DNA of 64,000 nt from Bacteriovoracaceae bacterium (lineage in GTDB: Bacteria; Bdellovibrionota; Bacteriovoracia; Bacteriovoracales; Bacteriovoracaceae), in assembly GCA_947446575.1 (NCBI GenBank), contig CANFHC010000006.1, positions 1 to 64,000 on the forward strand. The letters are read 5' to 3'. Positions 16,603 to 24,649 of this stretch are shown here, piece after piece (positions within the stretch are counted from its first letter, which is position 1; every line of letters begins with the position of its first letter). The notes under the pieces were generated by a model. That model saw only the letters and a program-made list of their open reading frames with translations, had not been told where the DNA came from and did not search any database. Made by a program: the position numbers and the translations under genes.

Positions 16603-18580
16603 AAGTAAATTAGCTCCAACTCCAACTGCAGCACCTAAGTATGCAATGACAGTTAAAGATCTATTTGGCAGTGATGTCACTGTTGGTGATCCTCGCGCAA
16701 CTCGCGCGCTACTAGCTTTAATGAATCAACACGCAACGATTGGTGGAGCTGCTTGCCACTGGGGTGGACCTGCAGCCTTTGCAGAAATGATGTCGGCCAC
16801 TCATGCTATCATGTTCAAAAAAAATGCTGAGAATAAAAATTGGTATGAGTCATACAATTTCGTCAACGATGCTGGTCACGCTGAAAATGGAATTTATGCT
16901 CTACGAGCTAACTACGGATTTGATAATTTAACATTTAAAGATTTGCGAGCATTCAGATCTATTGAAAGTAAACTAACTGGTCACGGTGAAGCTCACTTAA
17001 ACCCTGAAGGTGTTTTTATTTCTAATGGTCCACTCGGCTCTGGAGTTCCCCAGGCTCAAGGTCTTGCGATGGCAGATAAAATTTTAGGAAATAAAAGAGT
17101 CACTCTTTGTGTTCTTTCTGATGGTGGAGCAATGGAAGGAGAAGCTAAAGAAGCTTTCGCTGCCATTCCTGGTCTTGCTCATAAAAATAAAATGAATCCA
17201 TTTGTCCTTTTAATTTCAGATAATAATACAAAACTTGGTGGAAGAATTGATGACGATTCTTTTTCTATGACTCCAACTTTTAATTCACTTGAAGCTCTTG
17301 GTTGGATTGTAATCACAGAAGCTGAGGGACACAATTTACAAAATGTGTATACACAAGTTGAATCTGCAATTGCAATGGCCTCGAATAATCCTGCGCAACC
17401 AGTAGCGATAGTTTTTAAAACAATCAAAGGCTACGGTGTGAAATCGACTATGGAAAGTGCTAGTGGTGGTCATGGTTATCCACTAGGAGCTTATGATGAA
17501 AAACTCACCGCATTCGTTAAAGAAATTTATAATGGTGAAGCACCTGCTGAATTTACTAATTGGGCAGAAGAAATTTTAAAATCTAAACCAGAACCAAAAG
17601 CTGCTAACCCAAATGCAGTTAAAACAGAAAAAGTTCAAGATGGATTTGCTCGCGGTGTGATTCGCGCGGCAAAAGAAGGCTATCCTGTTTTTTCACTTTC
17701 GTCTGACTTACAAAGCTCAACTGGAATAAAAGCTTTTCATAAAGAATTTCCTACACACTATATCGACGTAGGTATTGCAGAATCAAATATGATTTCAAGT
17801 GCCATTGGATTATCAAAACAAGGGTTGATCCCTATCGTAGATACATTTGCGCAATTTGGAATCACGAAAGGAAATCTTCCTTTTATAATGGCCGGATTAA
17901 GCGAAGGGCCAGTGATTGCTCTTTTTTCTCATACTGGATTTCAAGATGCTGCCGATGGAGCTAGTCACCAGGCTACGACTTATTTTGCTGCTCTATCAAG
18001 CATTCCCCATATTACGGTCGTTAATTGTGCATGCTCAAGTGAAGCAGAAGCCCTTATGTATGAAGCTATTACTAAGTTTGCTCATGAGCGCGAAGCTGGA
18101 CGTACTCCAAATACAGTTATCTTCTTTTTAGGTAGAGAAAATCATCCATTAAGTTATGTTGATGGAATGAAATATGAGTGGAACAAAGCCAACGTACTAA
18201 CAACTGGAAGTGATGTGACTATCGCAGCAGCTGGCCCTATGGTCGGAAAAGCAATGGCGGCGGCAGCTCTTTTAAAAGAACAAAATATTAGTGCAACTGT
18301 CATCAACCACTCATTTATTAATCATGTTGATATTGAAACTTTAATGAATTCACTGGCCACTACCAAAGGAAAATTAATCACAATTGAAGATCATCAAGTT
18401 TTAGGCGGAATGGGGTCAATGATGGTGCATGCTCTGCATACTCATGGAGTGAATTTTCAATCAAAAACTTTAGGCATTCTTGGTGAATTTGGACAATCTG
18501 CTTATAAAGCTGACCAACTCTATGCGCGCTTTGATTTAAGTGCAGATGGTATTGTTAAAGCTTTTAATAGTATGAAATAA
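16583..18580 (+). CDS. Divergent transketolase-like TPP enzyme
   Basis: Thiamine-pyrophosphate enzyme with the two-domain transketolase layout: TPP/Mg domain with SDGGAMEGEAKEAF (GDG-type motif), SNGPLGSG and a conserved His in FVNDAGH; then a pyrimidine-binding domain with VGIAESNMISSAIG and the C-terminal transketolase domain. It would transfer two-carbon units in the pentose phosphate pathway. It is divergent: the canonical N-terminal SGHPG is replaced by AACHWGGPAAF, so a different sugar substrate is possible. The ATG at 16583 is preferred over TTG 16577 because AAGGA lies 8 nt upstream. It overlaps PAP2 by 20 bp, so translation is likely coupled. The length of 665 aa is typical. Confidence 0.88.
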   Translation: MKGLSLKSKLAPTPTAAPKYAMTVKDLFGSDVTVGDPRATRALLALMNQHATIGGAACHWGGPAAFAEMMSATHAIMFKKNAENKNWYESYNFVNDAGHAENGIYALRANYGFDNLTFKDLRAFRSIESKLTGHGEAHLNPEGVFISNGPLGSGVPQAQGLAMADKILGNKRVTLCVLSDGGAMEGEAKEAFAAIPGLAHKNKMNPFVLLISDNNTKLGGRIDDDSFSMTPTFNSLEALGWIVITEAEGHNLQNVYTQVESAIAMASNNPAQPVAIVFKTIKGYGVKSTMESASGGHGYPLGAYDEKLTAFVKEIYNGEAPAEFTNWAEEILKSKPEPKAANPNAVKTEKVQDGFARGVIRAAKEGYPVFSLSSDLQSSTGIKAFHKEFPTHYIDVGIAESNMISSAIGLSKQGLIPIVDTFAQFGITKGNLPFIMAGLSEGPVIALFSHTGFQDAADGASHQATTYFAALSSIPHITVVNCACSSEAEALMYEAITKFAHEREAGRTPNTVIFFLGRENHPLSYVDGMKYEWNKANVLTTGSDVTIAAAGPMVGKAMAAAALLKEQNISATVINHSFINHVDIETLMNSLATTKGKLITIEDHQVLGGMGSMMVHALHTHGVNFQSKTLGILGEFGQSAYKADQLYARFDLSADGIVKAFNSMK

Positions 18581-18620
18581 ATTTTCAAAAACTACGGTTT
18601 TGTGGCAAAAAAAGTAAGTA

Positions 18621-18647
18621 ACTGGGGCCTTTCTTCAAGACCCCAGT
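18621..18647. terminator. Inverted repeat between convergent genes
   Basis: ACTGGGG (18621-18627) pairs with CCCCAGT (18641-18647), giving a 7-bp GC-rich stem whose ends are 13 nt apart, between the transketolase stop and the convergent exported-protein gene. A T-rich run lies on the reverse-strand side (TACTTACTTTTTTT), so it more likely terminates the minus-strand gene at 18663. It may act in both directions. Confidence 0.55.
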
Positions 18648-18662
18648 GTGTTTAATCAAAAA

Positions 18663-19229
18663 CTAGAAAAGATTTAATGGAATACTGACTGCTAATTCAA
18701 CTTCTTTGGGATTAAAGTTAGTCGCATTATAAGTTACACCCAAACTAGAAACTTCCGTATATTTGTACATTCTATAAATCAGGTTAATGCTTAAAAAAGG
18801 CACCCCCGTAAATCCTAATCCTGCTTCAGTTGAACTACCTTTGAAGTCTGTCGTTTGATAAGTTGATTTGGCACTAAAGTTATAAGCAAACCATCCTCTA
18901 AGTAAAATGGGTGCATTAAAACCGACAAAGGCTCCCATATTAGTCGTTTTAAAGTCATCCGAAGTGCCATCCGAATTTTTAGATGTCCCACTCGAATGAC
19001 CATAGTTTAATCCGGTCATAAACCCTAGGAATTGATACCCAAGTCTTGCACCGTATTCAGCCCCAGATGCTTTATAATCAGCAGCAAGTGTAGCATTGGA
19101 CGGACCCGATAAACTAATTGTTCCATTATATTTACTTGAAAGAACATATCCGACTTGAGGTTCAATCAAGAGTCCGGCAGAGGCAAAATTTGCCAATGAA
19201 AGTGTAACTAATAAAATAATAATTTTCAT
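18663..19229 (-). CDS. Small outer-membrane beta-barrel protein
   Basis: An exported 188-aa protein. ATG 19229 is chosen because GGAGG sits directly upstream and the product then opens with a standard Sec signal (KIIILLVTLSLANFASA), cleaving before GLLIEPQVGYVLSS. The mature part shows alternating strands with Gly-Tyr motifs (YGARLGYQFLGFMTGLNYG), consistent with an OmpA/OmpW-like eight-strand barrel. It ends in Phe (VSIPLNLF), as expected for a BAM substrate. It is followed by a terminator-like hairpin at 18621-18647. No ligand can be inferred. Confidence 0.78.
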   Translation of the reverse strand: MKIIILLVTLSLANFASAGLLIEPQVGYVLSSKYNGTISLSGPSNATLAADYKASGAEYGARLGYQFLGFMTGLNYGHSSGTSKNSDGTSDDFKTTNMGAFVGFNAPILLRGWFAYNFSAKSTYQTTDFKGSSTEAGLGFTGVPFLSINLIYRMYKYTEVSSLGVTYNATNFNPKEVELAVSIPLNLF

Positions 19230-19301
19230 AAAACCTCCATGTTTCATTTTTCTTATATTGTCGCACAAAATAAAATAAAACAACATCATGAGCAATAAGT
19301 A

Positions 19302-19475
19302 TTAGTAGTTGATCGATTTGATTCTAGATCCAATTCCAAAACAAATGAAAAAAAAATTAGGAAGAAATGCAAAACGCAAAAACTTAATTCGAACTGTGAT
19401 AATTTTAAAGATATGTAACAACGAAACATGCCTTGGCGATGCTATAAAAGTTTCTTTTTGAGCTTGATCAGGCAT
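19302..19475 (-). CDS. Candidate 57-aa small protein with strong ribosome site
   Basis: Short ORF of 57 codons in a gap otherwise free of genes (19230-19572). It is preceded by an unusually strong Shine-Dalgarno, GGAGAGGAGGAG, ending about 3-5 nt before the ATG (19476-19490 on the plus strand). The product starts MPDQAQKETF and continues into a basic, hydrophobic stretch (VRIKFLRFAFLPNFFFICFG) that could be a membrane segment. It lies 72 bp upstream of the barrel protein on the same strand and might share its transcript. Coding capacity is unproven: there is no homologue in view. Confidence 0.4.
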   Translation of the reverse strand: MPDQAQKETFIASPRHVSLLHIFKIITVRIKFLRFAFLPNFFFICFGIGSRIKSINY

Positions 19476-19572
19476 AAGCTCCTCCTCTCCATTATTAATT
19501 AAGATGATAAGAGACTACCGGGAATAAAACTTGCAGATATATTTTTGGAAGTAAAATACTTGTGAGGTGTTT

Positions 19573-19827
19573 ATGAACAAATGTGAGCAATGCGGTAATG
19601 TTTATGGACAAACATTTAAAGTCACAATGAATGGTGCTAGTTATCTTTTTGATAGTTTTGAATGCGCAATTGAAATGCTTGCTCCAAGATGCACAGAATG
19701 CGGAACAAGAGTTATCGGACATGGAGTTGAAAAAGGTAGCCAAGTTTTCTGTTGTGCTCATTGCGCGCGTATGGAAGGGATTACGGAATTAACAGATCAT
19801 AGTGCTTCTGAAGAAAGTAGCACATAG
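19573..19827 (+). CDS. Small conserved Cys-rich CxxCG protein (metal-binding?)
   Basis: 84-aa cytoplasmic protein with four Cys pairs or clusters: CEQCG, a Cys in DSFECAI, CTECG and FCCAHCARME, arranged like a treble-clef or rubredoxin-like knuckle. From memory it resembles a widespread family of short bacterial CxxCG...DSFECAIHALAP...GHGVE proteins that are sometimes labelled metallothionein-like; function is not established. The start is ATG 19573 because GAGG lies 5 nt upstream (19564-19567). The GTG at 19567 would overlap that site. It is isolated and on the opposite strand to its neighbours. Confidence 0.82.
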   Translation: MNKCEQCGNVYGQTFKVTMNGASYLFDSFECAIEMLAPRCTECGTRVIGHGVEKGSQVFCCAHCARMEGITELTDHSASEESST

Positions 19828-19922
19828 AAAAATCGAGACTTTTTTAGCACATCCCGCAAAACAAAATGATTTTGATCAACTAAGAAAGACTGTACTAGGA
19901 TAGCAAACTTAAAAAAATAAAA

Positions 19923-21434
19923 TTACAAGCCAAGAGTTTGGGATAAAACTTTTCCAGTACTATTTGAACCTGGAAGAATTCCCAATATAAAACTAAGCGT
20001 TGGTGCCATATCTATTACATTCGCTCCCGAATAAACTCCAGCTTTAAAATTTTTCCCCATTAAAATTAACGGCACAGAGCGATCATAACTATAGCCTGTA
20101 ATATGAGTTGTGCAGTTATCATCTTTTTCCATATAAAACGGTTCCGGAATTAAAATGACATCACCACTAATGCCAGCAAGATATTGTCTCTTTAATTGCT
20201 CCCCTATTTCTCCGATCGGAAATTTTCCATTATCAATTTCGTTTGAAGTGGCCACATCTCTAACACCATGAATAGTTTTTACAACCGTTTTCATCTCTGC
20301 TTGTACTAATGCTTTGAGCTCTGGTTTATCTGTAAAATTCTCTTCATTTAAATAAAAATGAAATGACCTATGTCCTTGAATCCAATCTTTACTTGGTTTA
20401 CCAAATTTTTTCGTAAGTCTTTCGTTCACTTTTTTATAAACTTCATCATAATCAATTTTTCCGGAATCAATCTTATTGGCCTGTGAAGTTTCAACATTCG
20501 GGGCGATACCATGATCTGCTGTTAAAACAACTGTTACATCATCAAGACTTCCCAATGATTTTTTTACTACATTTAATAGCCTAGAGATTTCTCGATCCTC
20601 TACGTGGGAAATTCCACGAATTTCCAATGAATCAGGTCCATTAGTATGTCCGCTCATATCATGAGTCGAAAAGCTTATTGCTAAAATATCAGGAGAGACG
20701 TTTTTTCCAAGCTTTTCTTCTTGGATTGCCTTTATGGCCATATCAACCGTTATTTTTACTCCCAAGTACGTTGCCAAATCTTTTTTGGCCTCTTTAATAT
20801 TCTCTTTTGAAAGTTTGTAGTTTTTTACGAGTTTTTCATTCTCAGCTTTTACCCAATCTGGAATATCATTGCGATAAAAAGACGATGTCGTCCATTTCAT
20901 TTCATCATTATCAATCCATAAAGCGAGATCGGCCCTATAACCCCCAAGCATAATTGATGAACGATCTTTTAATGCTATTGAGTAAACTTTAGAGCTTTTA
21001 TAGACATTTTTTAATTCATCACCAAGCGTAGTCCCTTTTAAGCGTCGAGGGGATAATTTATATTCATCATCAGAGACGCAATATATTTTCTTGTTCGTTT
21101 TTTTCTCAAACCACTCGTTGAGAACAATTCCATTTTCGTGAGGAAGTGCACCTGACATAATCATCGCATGCCCAGGACAAGTCATAGATTGCAAAACATT
21201 ATACTCAGCATTGGGAAAGTAAGCTCCGTTTTTCATCAAAAAATTAAATCCTCCAACCTCTGATTTAACTTTCTCATCCATAAATGTTTTTTGAAATCGA
21301 GTAAGGAAATCTGCTCGAAACTGATCAATAACCAATACGATCACTAATTTCGGTTTTTTTAGATAATTATTAAATGTTAGTGCATTAGCATTCACTGTCG
21401 ACAATAAAGTCAGAGCAATTATTAAGTATTTCAT
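19923..21434 (-). CDS. Exported alkaline phosphatase family protein (PafA/NPP-like)
   Basis: Secreted phosphohydrolase of the alkaline phosphatase superfamily. It starts with a Sec signal (MKYLIIALTLLSTVNANA). Metal ligands and nucleophile are visible: VIDQFRAD (first Asp), SMTCPGHAMIMSG with Thr as probable nucleophile, STHDMSGHTNGPDS, and LTADHGIAPN. The arrangement resembles PafA-type phosphate-monoester phosphatases, whose nucleophile is Thr. It would act in the periplasm to release phosphate from monoesters. The length of 503 aa is typical. AAGGAAA precedes the ATG. It is 11 bp downstream of the exported CYTH-like protein gene, so the two form a unit. Confidence 0.88.
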   Translation of the reverse strand: MKYLIIALTLLSTVNANALTFNNYLKKPKLVIVLVIDQFRADFLTRFQKTFMDEKVKSEVGGFNFLMKNGAYFPNAEYNVLQSMTCPGHAMIMSGALPHENGIVLNEWFEKKTNKKIYCVSDDEYKLSPRRLKGTTLGDELKNVYKSSKVYSIALKDRSSIMLGGYRADLALWIDNDEMKWTTSSFYRNDIPDWVKAENEKLVKNYKLSKENIKEAKKDLATYLGVKITVDMAIKAIQEEKLGKNVSPDILAISFSTHDMSGHTNGPDSLEIRGISHVEDREISRLLNVVKKSLGSLDDVTVVLTADHGIAPNVETSQANKIDSGKIDYDEVYKKVNERLTKKFGKPSKDWIQGHRSFHFYLNEENFTDKPELKALVQAEMKTVVKTIHGVRDVATSNEIDNGKFPIGEIGEQLKRQYLAGISGDVILIPEPFYMEKDDNCTTHITGYSYDRSVPLILMGKNFKAGVYSGANVIDMAPTLSFILGILPGSNSTGKVLSQTLGL

Positions 21435-21445
21435 TTAAATTTTCC

Positions 21446-22195
21446 TTAGTTTAATATTTCTAGAACTTGAAATTTATCCACAGCCCAATCAATTTGATTA
21501 GCACAAGCAATAACACCTGACTGAGCTACATAATTTTCAAATGATTTAGACAATGATGTAGGAGAACCTACTGGATAACGAATCGATATTTCATTAAATG
21601 TTGTAGATGAATTATGATTCAAATGAACTAAATCTACAGTGATCAGACCAAAGTTATTATCAGTCCATTGAAACCTATTGGCCTCAAGAATGCCATAAAT
21701 TTGGGCATTCTCAAAAACGACATTGTTTTCTTTTAAAAAATCATATTGATCAAGATCTAAAACTTTAGTCCAATTCTTTTTATTGCTGAGAACCTTCTCA
21801 AATTCGGAAGCTGGAATTTCTGAATTGATTTTACATGAGTATTCTTTCGTTGCTCCATGCATGTCATATTCACAAACAACGTTTGAATATTTTGGTTTTT
21901 CTTCATTCAAATTCATTTTCTTCTTAACTGTAATTTCAACTTTACTATTTTTTTCTCTAAAACGAATAGACCATTTTAAATCACTATATGTATGCTCCCG
22001 AGTTTCAGCATAATAAATTTTAAACTTTTTACTCTGCATCTCAATTGGAAAATTTTTTTTAAGATTAAATTCAGCGATGATATTTTCATTGGTATCACAA
22101 ATGCGGATTTGGTGTTCAATATTGGTTTGAAGTTTTTCAGTCGTTGCATTTGCATTTACAGATAACAACGCAAGAAGTAATAATAATTTTTTCAT
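21446..22195 (-). CDS. Exported protein, possibly CYTH-fold
   Basis: A 249-aa secreted protein (MKKLLLLLALLSVNANA signal). I do not recognise a family with certainty. The order of segments recalls the CYTH / triphosphate tunnel fold: KIYYAETREHT, IRFREKNSKVEITVKKKM (strands with paired Arg/Lys/Glu), LEANRFQW, and FNEISIRYP (late acidic strand). In CYTH enzymes these would bind a triphosphate. The match is by pattern only. It is the first gene of a two-gene unit with the phosphatase at 19923, which would be a sensible partner for polyphosphate or nucleotide hydrolysis. Confidence 0.6.
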   Translation of the reverse strand: MKKLLLLLALLSVNANATTEKLQTNIEHQIRICDTNENIIAEFNLKKNFPIEMQSKKFKIYYAETREHTYSDLKWSIRFREKNSKVEITVKKKMNLNEEKPKYSNVVCEYDMHGATKEYSCKINSEIPASEFEKVLSNKKNWTKVLDLDQYDFLKENNVVFENAQIYGILEANRFQWTDNNFGLITVDLVHLNHNSSTTFNEISIRYPVGSPTSLSKSFENYVAQSGVIACANQIDWAVDKFQVLEILN

Positions 22196-22341
22196 TACTT
22201 TATTAAATAATGGAGCAAATTAAATGTATTGTTAGGTTATTGTTAAATTCAATTTCTTAAGTAAATAGCAAATATTACTCAACCTAAATTCAAATCCTCC
22301 ACAATCAGAAGTTAAAGTATCGACAAGGCTAAGGGTTACTT

Positions 22342-22461
22342 ATGAAAAATCTTGACCTTAACAAGCCCAGTAATGGACTGTTTATCGTGAAACACGGAAG
22401 CTTCGGCGTAATAAACTGCAAGTTCATAAGATTTTATTTAGGAGGATTGCGCTGCCTATGA
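22342..22461 (+). CDS. Candidate 39-aa small protein
   Basis: ORF of 39 codons starting ATG 22342 and ending TGA 22459-22461. A weak Shine-Dalgarno AAGGG lies about 6 nt upstream. The product begins MKNLDLNKPSNGLF and ends in GGLRCL. The region is more GC-rich than its flanks, which fits either coding or a structured RNA. No homology is recognised. Low certainty. Confidence 0.28.
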   Translation: MKNLDLNKPSNGLFIVKHGSFGVINCKFIRFYLGGLRCL

Positions 22462-22552
22462 CTTTATAGCGGTCGTTTATCCGATTGTATTGAACATCCC
22501 AAAAGTGATTCATTAAGCTCATTTCCTTTTAAATGTTAGGATGAATTTAAAC

Positions 22553-22593
22553 GATAATTCTCAAGAATTATCATTATCTCAAAGTATAATTAT
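22553..22593. promoter_or_regulatory. ATTATC hexamer cluster, Fur-box-like operator
   Basis: GATAATTCT (22553-22561) and AGAATTATC (22564-22572) form a perfect 9-bp inverted repeat with a 2-bp spacer. Two further ATTATC-type hexamers follow immediately (22573-22578 and around 22588-22593). Read on the reverse strand, GATAATGATAATT matches the first part of the classic Fur box. It lies about 70-100 bp before the receiver gene at 22661. A Fur-type regulator is a hypothesis only. Confidence 0.4.
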
Positions 22594-22660
22594 CAAAATC
22601 TTAAGTTAAATTTAATTTAAAAGTCCTTAATTCCACTAGATTATTGACGATACTATTCAC

Positions 22661-23026
22661 ATGATAAATATTTTATTAATTGATGATAATTCAGGCTTCA
22701 GGCATCTTTTGAAAGAAATGCTTAAAGAAAGCACACTTAACTTGAATATAGTAGAAGCAGATAACCCGATTGAAGGGTTATCTCAATTCCATAAATATGA
22801 ACGAAAATTTGATTTTATTATAACAGATTTTTTTCTCCCTATTCAAAATGGGAACGATTTTTTAGAAATCGTAAAATCACATGATAAGAATATATGTTGT
22901 TTGCTCATCAGTGCTGATGAATCAATTCAATATAAAAATTATCCCTACGTCGATCATTTTTTTGCTAAATCTGACACTCTATCTCTAATAAAATATTTGA
23001 AAATGCATTCTTTTCTTGGGATTTAA
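22661..23026 (+). CDS. Single-domain response regulator (receiver)
   Basis: Two-component receiver domain without an output domain (121 aa). The acidic pair is DD in LLIDDN (residues 7-8), the phospho-acceptor Asp lies in FIITDFFLP, the conserved Ser in LLISADES and the Lys in HFFAKSDT. The order and spacing match CheY-like folds. It probably acts by protein contact or as a phosphate sink. No kinase is adjacent. The upstream region carries a hexamer-rich operator candidate. Confidence 0.88.
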   Translation: MINILLIDDNSGFRHLLKEMLKESTLNLNIVEADNPIEGLSQFHKYERKFDFIITDFFLPIQNGNDFLEIVKSHDKNICCLLISADESIQYKNYPYVDHFFAKSDTLSLIKYLKMHSFLGI

Positions 23027-23223
23027 CTAAACCAAAATTAAAATTGTATTGGGATTTGAAATTAACTTACCAACGACAGTGGAAGTTTCTGTGAAAATTT
23101 TAACTGCTGAACTGCCAGTAAAAAATGTGGGCATAATGAAAATAAAGTAAGCTAACTCTGAACAGGAACCTTTGAATACGCTTCATGTTGAAAAAATAAA
23201 ATGCATTATATCAGAATAAGTTT

Positions 23224-23934
23224 CTAGAAGTTAGTAACGGCCTCAACCCAAGTTTGTTTGAGAGTCGTAAATCTCTCTCCACCGCCACTTCCATTGCAGG
23301 AAATGTAGATAACACGTTCTTTTTCTACTCCAAAAAATTTAATGGGAGCTTGGATTTTTTGACTGATAAGTGAGACACCTTCAGCACTTAAGCGATCGAA
23401 TGTCCCACTTGCATTCTTTTTAGCTTTCGTTACTTCATAACGATCAAAACCATCTGCAATTAAAAAATTAACTGCATACTTAAAATTATTATCGTAAGTC
23501 GTATTAGCGACCTTATCTGATTGAATGATATTATCACAAACTTGCTTTACGATGCCTGATTGATCAGTGGCCACATCTCTAAAATAATTCTTTCGATCTG
23601 CGATATATTCGGGTGTTGTTGAATTGGCGTTAGAGATTGAAGCTATAAAAAGATCTGTATTGTAAATTCCATTGTCGCAATTTCTTATCTCTGCTCGAAA
23701 TTTGAATTGTTCTTTTTCGTTGTCTAACTTTTCAAAAAACTCACGTTTCTTTTTTAAGTTAGAACAAATTCTACGACCGATATCTAATTCAGAATTTGTA
23801 TAATTTCTCTCAGTCCCTGCTGAAATTCCACCATATCCTGTCAATTCATCTTGTTTTACATTATCTTGATTCATTTTACAGCTAATCGAAAAAAGAGTTA
23901 AAACTAGAAGCGATATTTTTTTGGTCTTTTTCAA
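23224..23934 (-). CDS. Putative lipoprotein, unknown function
   Basis: Not recognised. It carries a type II signal peptide, KKTKKISLLVLTLFSISC, so the protein would be lipidated at that Cys. I start at TTG 23934 because AAGGTGG lies about 6-7 nt upstream and the N-terminus becomes a proper signal; the longer TTG at 23979 has no ribosome site. The mature part is hydrophilic with two further Cys (ICSNL, ISCNGSGGG). The start is uncertain; the coding region is likely real. It is flanked by gene-poor stretches. Confidence 0.62.
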   Translation of the reverse strand: MKKTKKISLLVLTLFSISCKMNQDNVKQDELTGYGGISAGTERNYTNSELDIGRRICSNLKKKREFFEKLDNEKEQFKFRAEIRNCDNGIYNTDLFIASISNANSTTPEYIADRKNYFRDVATDQSGIVKQVCDNIIQSDKVANTTYDNNFKYAVNFLIADGFDRYEVTKAKKNASGTFDRLSAEGVSLISQKIQAPIKFFGVEKERVIYISCNGSGGGERFTTLKQTWVEAVTNF

Positions 23935-24199
23935 TGGGGCCACCTTAGGATTCAAAACTCCAAAAAAAGAGTTTCGCAAGCTTTCAATACATGTATAGAT
24001 TGTCTCTCAGATTTAAAAAAAGAGAAGACCCAATTCGTTAAAATTTTTTTTAGTGAAAGAATTTCAAGATTTATTAGCGGCCAGTTAGGAATTTCAACGA
24101 TCATCATAAAATCCTTTTATGAGGTTCAAGCGACGTCAAATTTCTATCATGGTGGGGTGATTAGAGTAAAGAAAGAAAAAAATTCTCTCCCTTAATTTT

Positions 24200-24649
24200 T
24201 TAAAAATTTCCCGGAGCACATTGTAGACAAACCAACTCAAGTTTTCGCCAGCGCTCTACTACACTTTTTCGGTCATCTACGACAAACAATACTTGATAAA
24301 AATGTTCAATTTTTTCCAGATAAATCTCCTCTTTTACATCTGAATCTGCACGCATATCAATTGCTGATCGCATGAACAAGTGTTCGTAATTCACTGTGTG
24401 CTTTTTAAGCCACTCTTCGGAAGGCTTGCGGTACGCCTCATCTCTGCCTGTAACAAAGATTATCTTATAACCTCTGGCACTCATAGCTTCTATCAACTCA
24501 AAGCACCAATCATTGAGAGAATCATGCACCATCAGAGCATTAAATTCTCTCCAATTTTTAGCACCATTATTCACGTGATGAACTCGGTGTTCAACATCGC
24601 AAAGTGTTCCATCTAAATCGACGATAATTGCCTTGATTTTTTTTTGCAC
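24200..24649 (-). CDS. HAD-superfamily phosphatase, polynucleotide kinase-phosphatase type
   Basis: HAD domain with motif I AIIVDLDGTLCD, motif II FVTGRDEA, and an acidic motif IV VVDDRKSVVERW. The overall pattern (RVHHVNNGAKNW, MRSAIDMRADSDVKEEIY) is that of the 3'-phosphatase domain found in phage T4 polynucleotide kinase and in many stand-alone bacterial proteins. The GTG at 24649 is preferred over TTG 24661 because GGAG lies 6 nt before it, and because it overlaps the MFS stop as TAGTG, giving translational coupling. The length is 149 aa. It may remove phosphates from nucleic-acid ends. Confidence 0.85.
   Translation of the reverse strand: MQKKIKAIIVDLDGTLCDVEHRVHHVNNGAKNWREFNALMVHDSLNDWCFELIEAMSARGYKIIFVTGRDEAYRKPSEEWLKKHTVNYEHLFMRSAIDMRADSDVKEEIYLEKIEHFYQVLFVVDDRKSVVERWRKLELVCLQCAPGNF

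Larger units (their letters stand above)
22196..22660. other. Long AT-rich intergenic region with a small ORF and hexamer repeats
   Basis: 465 bp between divergent genes. It holds a candidate 39-codon ORF (22342-22461) and a perfect 9-bp inverted repeat followed by more ATTATC hexamers (22553-22593). No tRNA, terminator or recognised riboswitch is visible; the GC-richer stretch around 22340-22490 does not fit GEMM or other motifs I know. Confidence 0.5.

Noticed and set aside
22330-22490. Possible c-di-GMP (GEMM) or other riboswitch
   Set aside because: The GEMM core sequences are absent and the downstream gene is far off; only GC content is suggestive.
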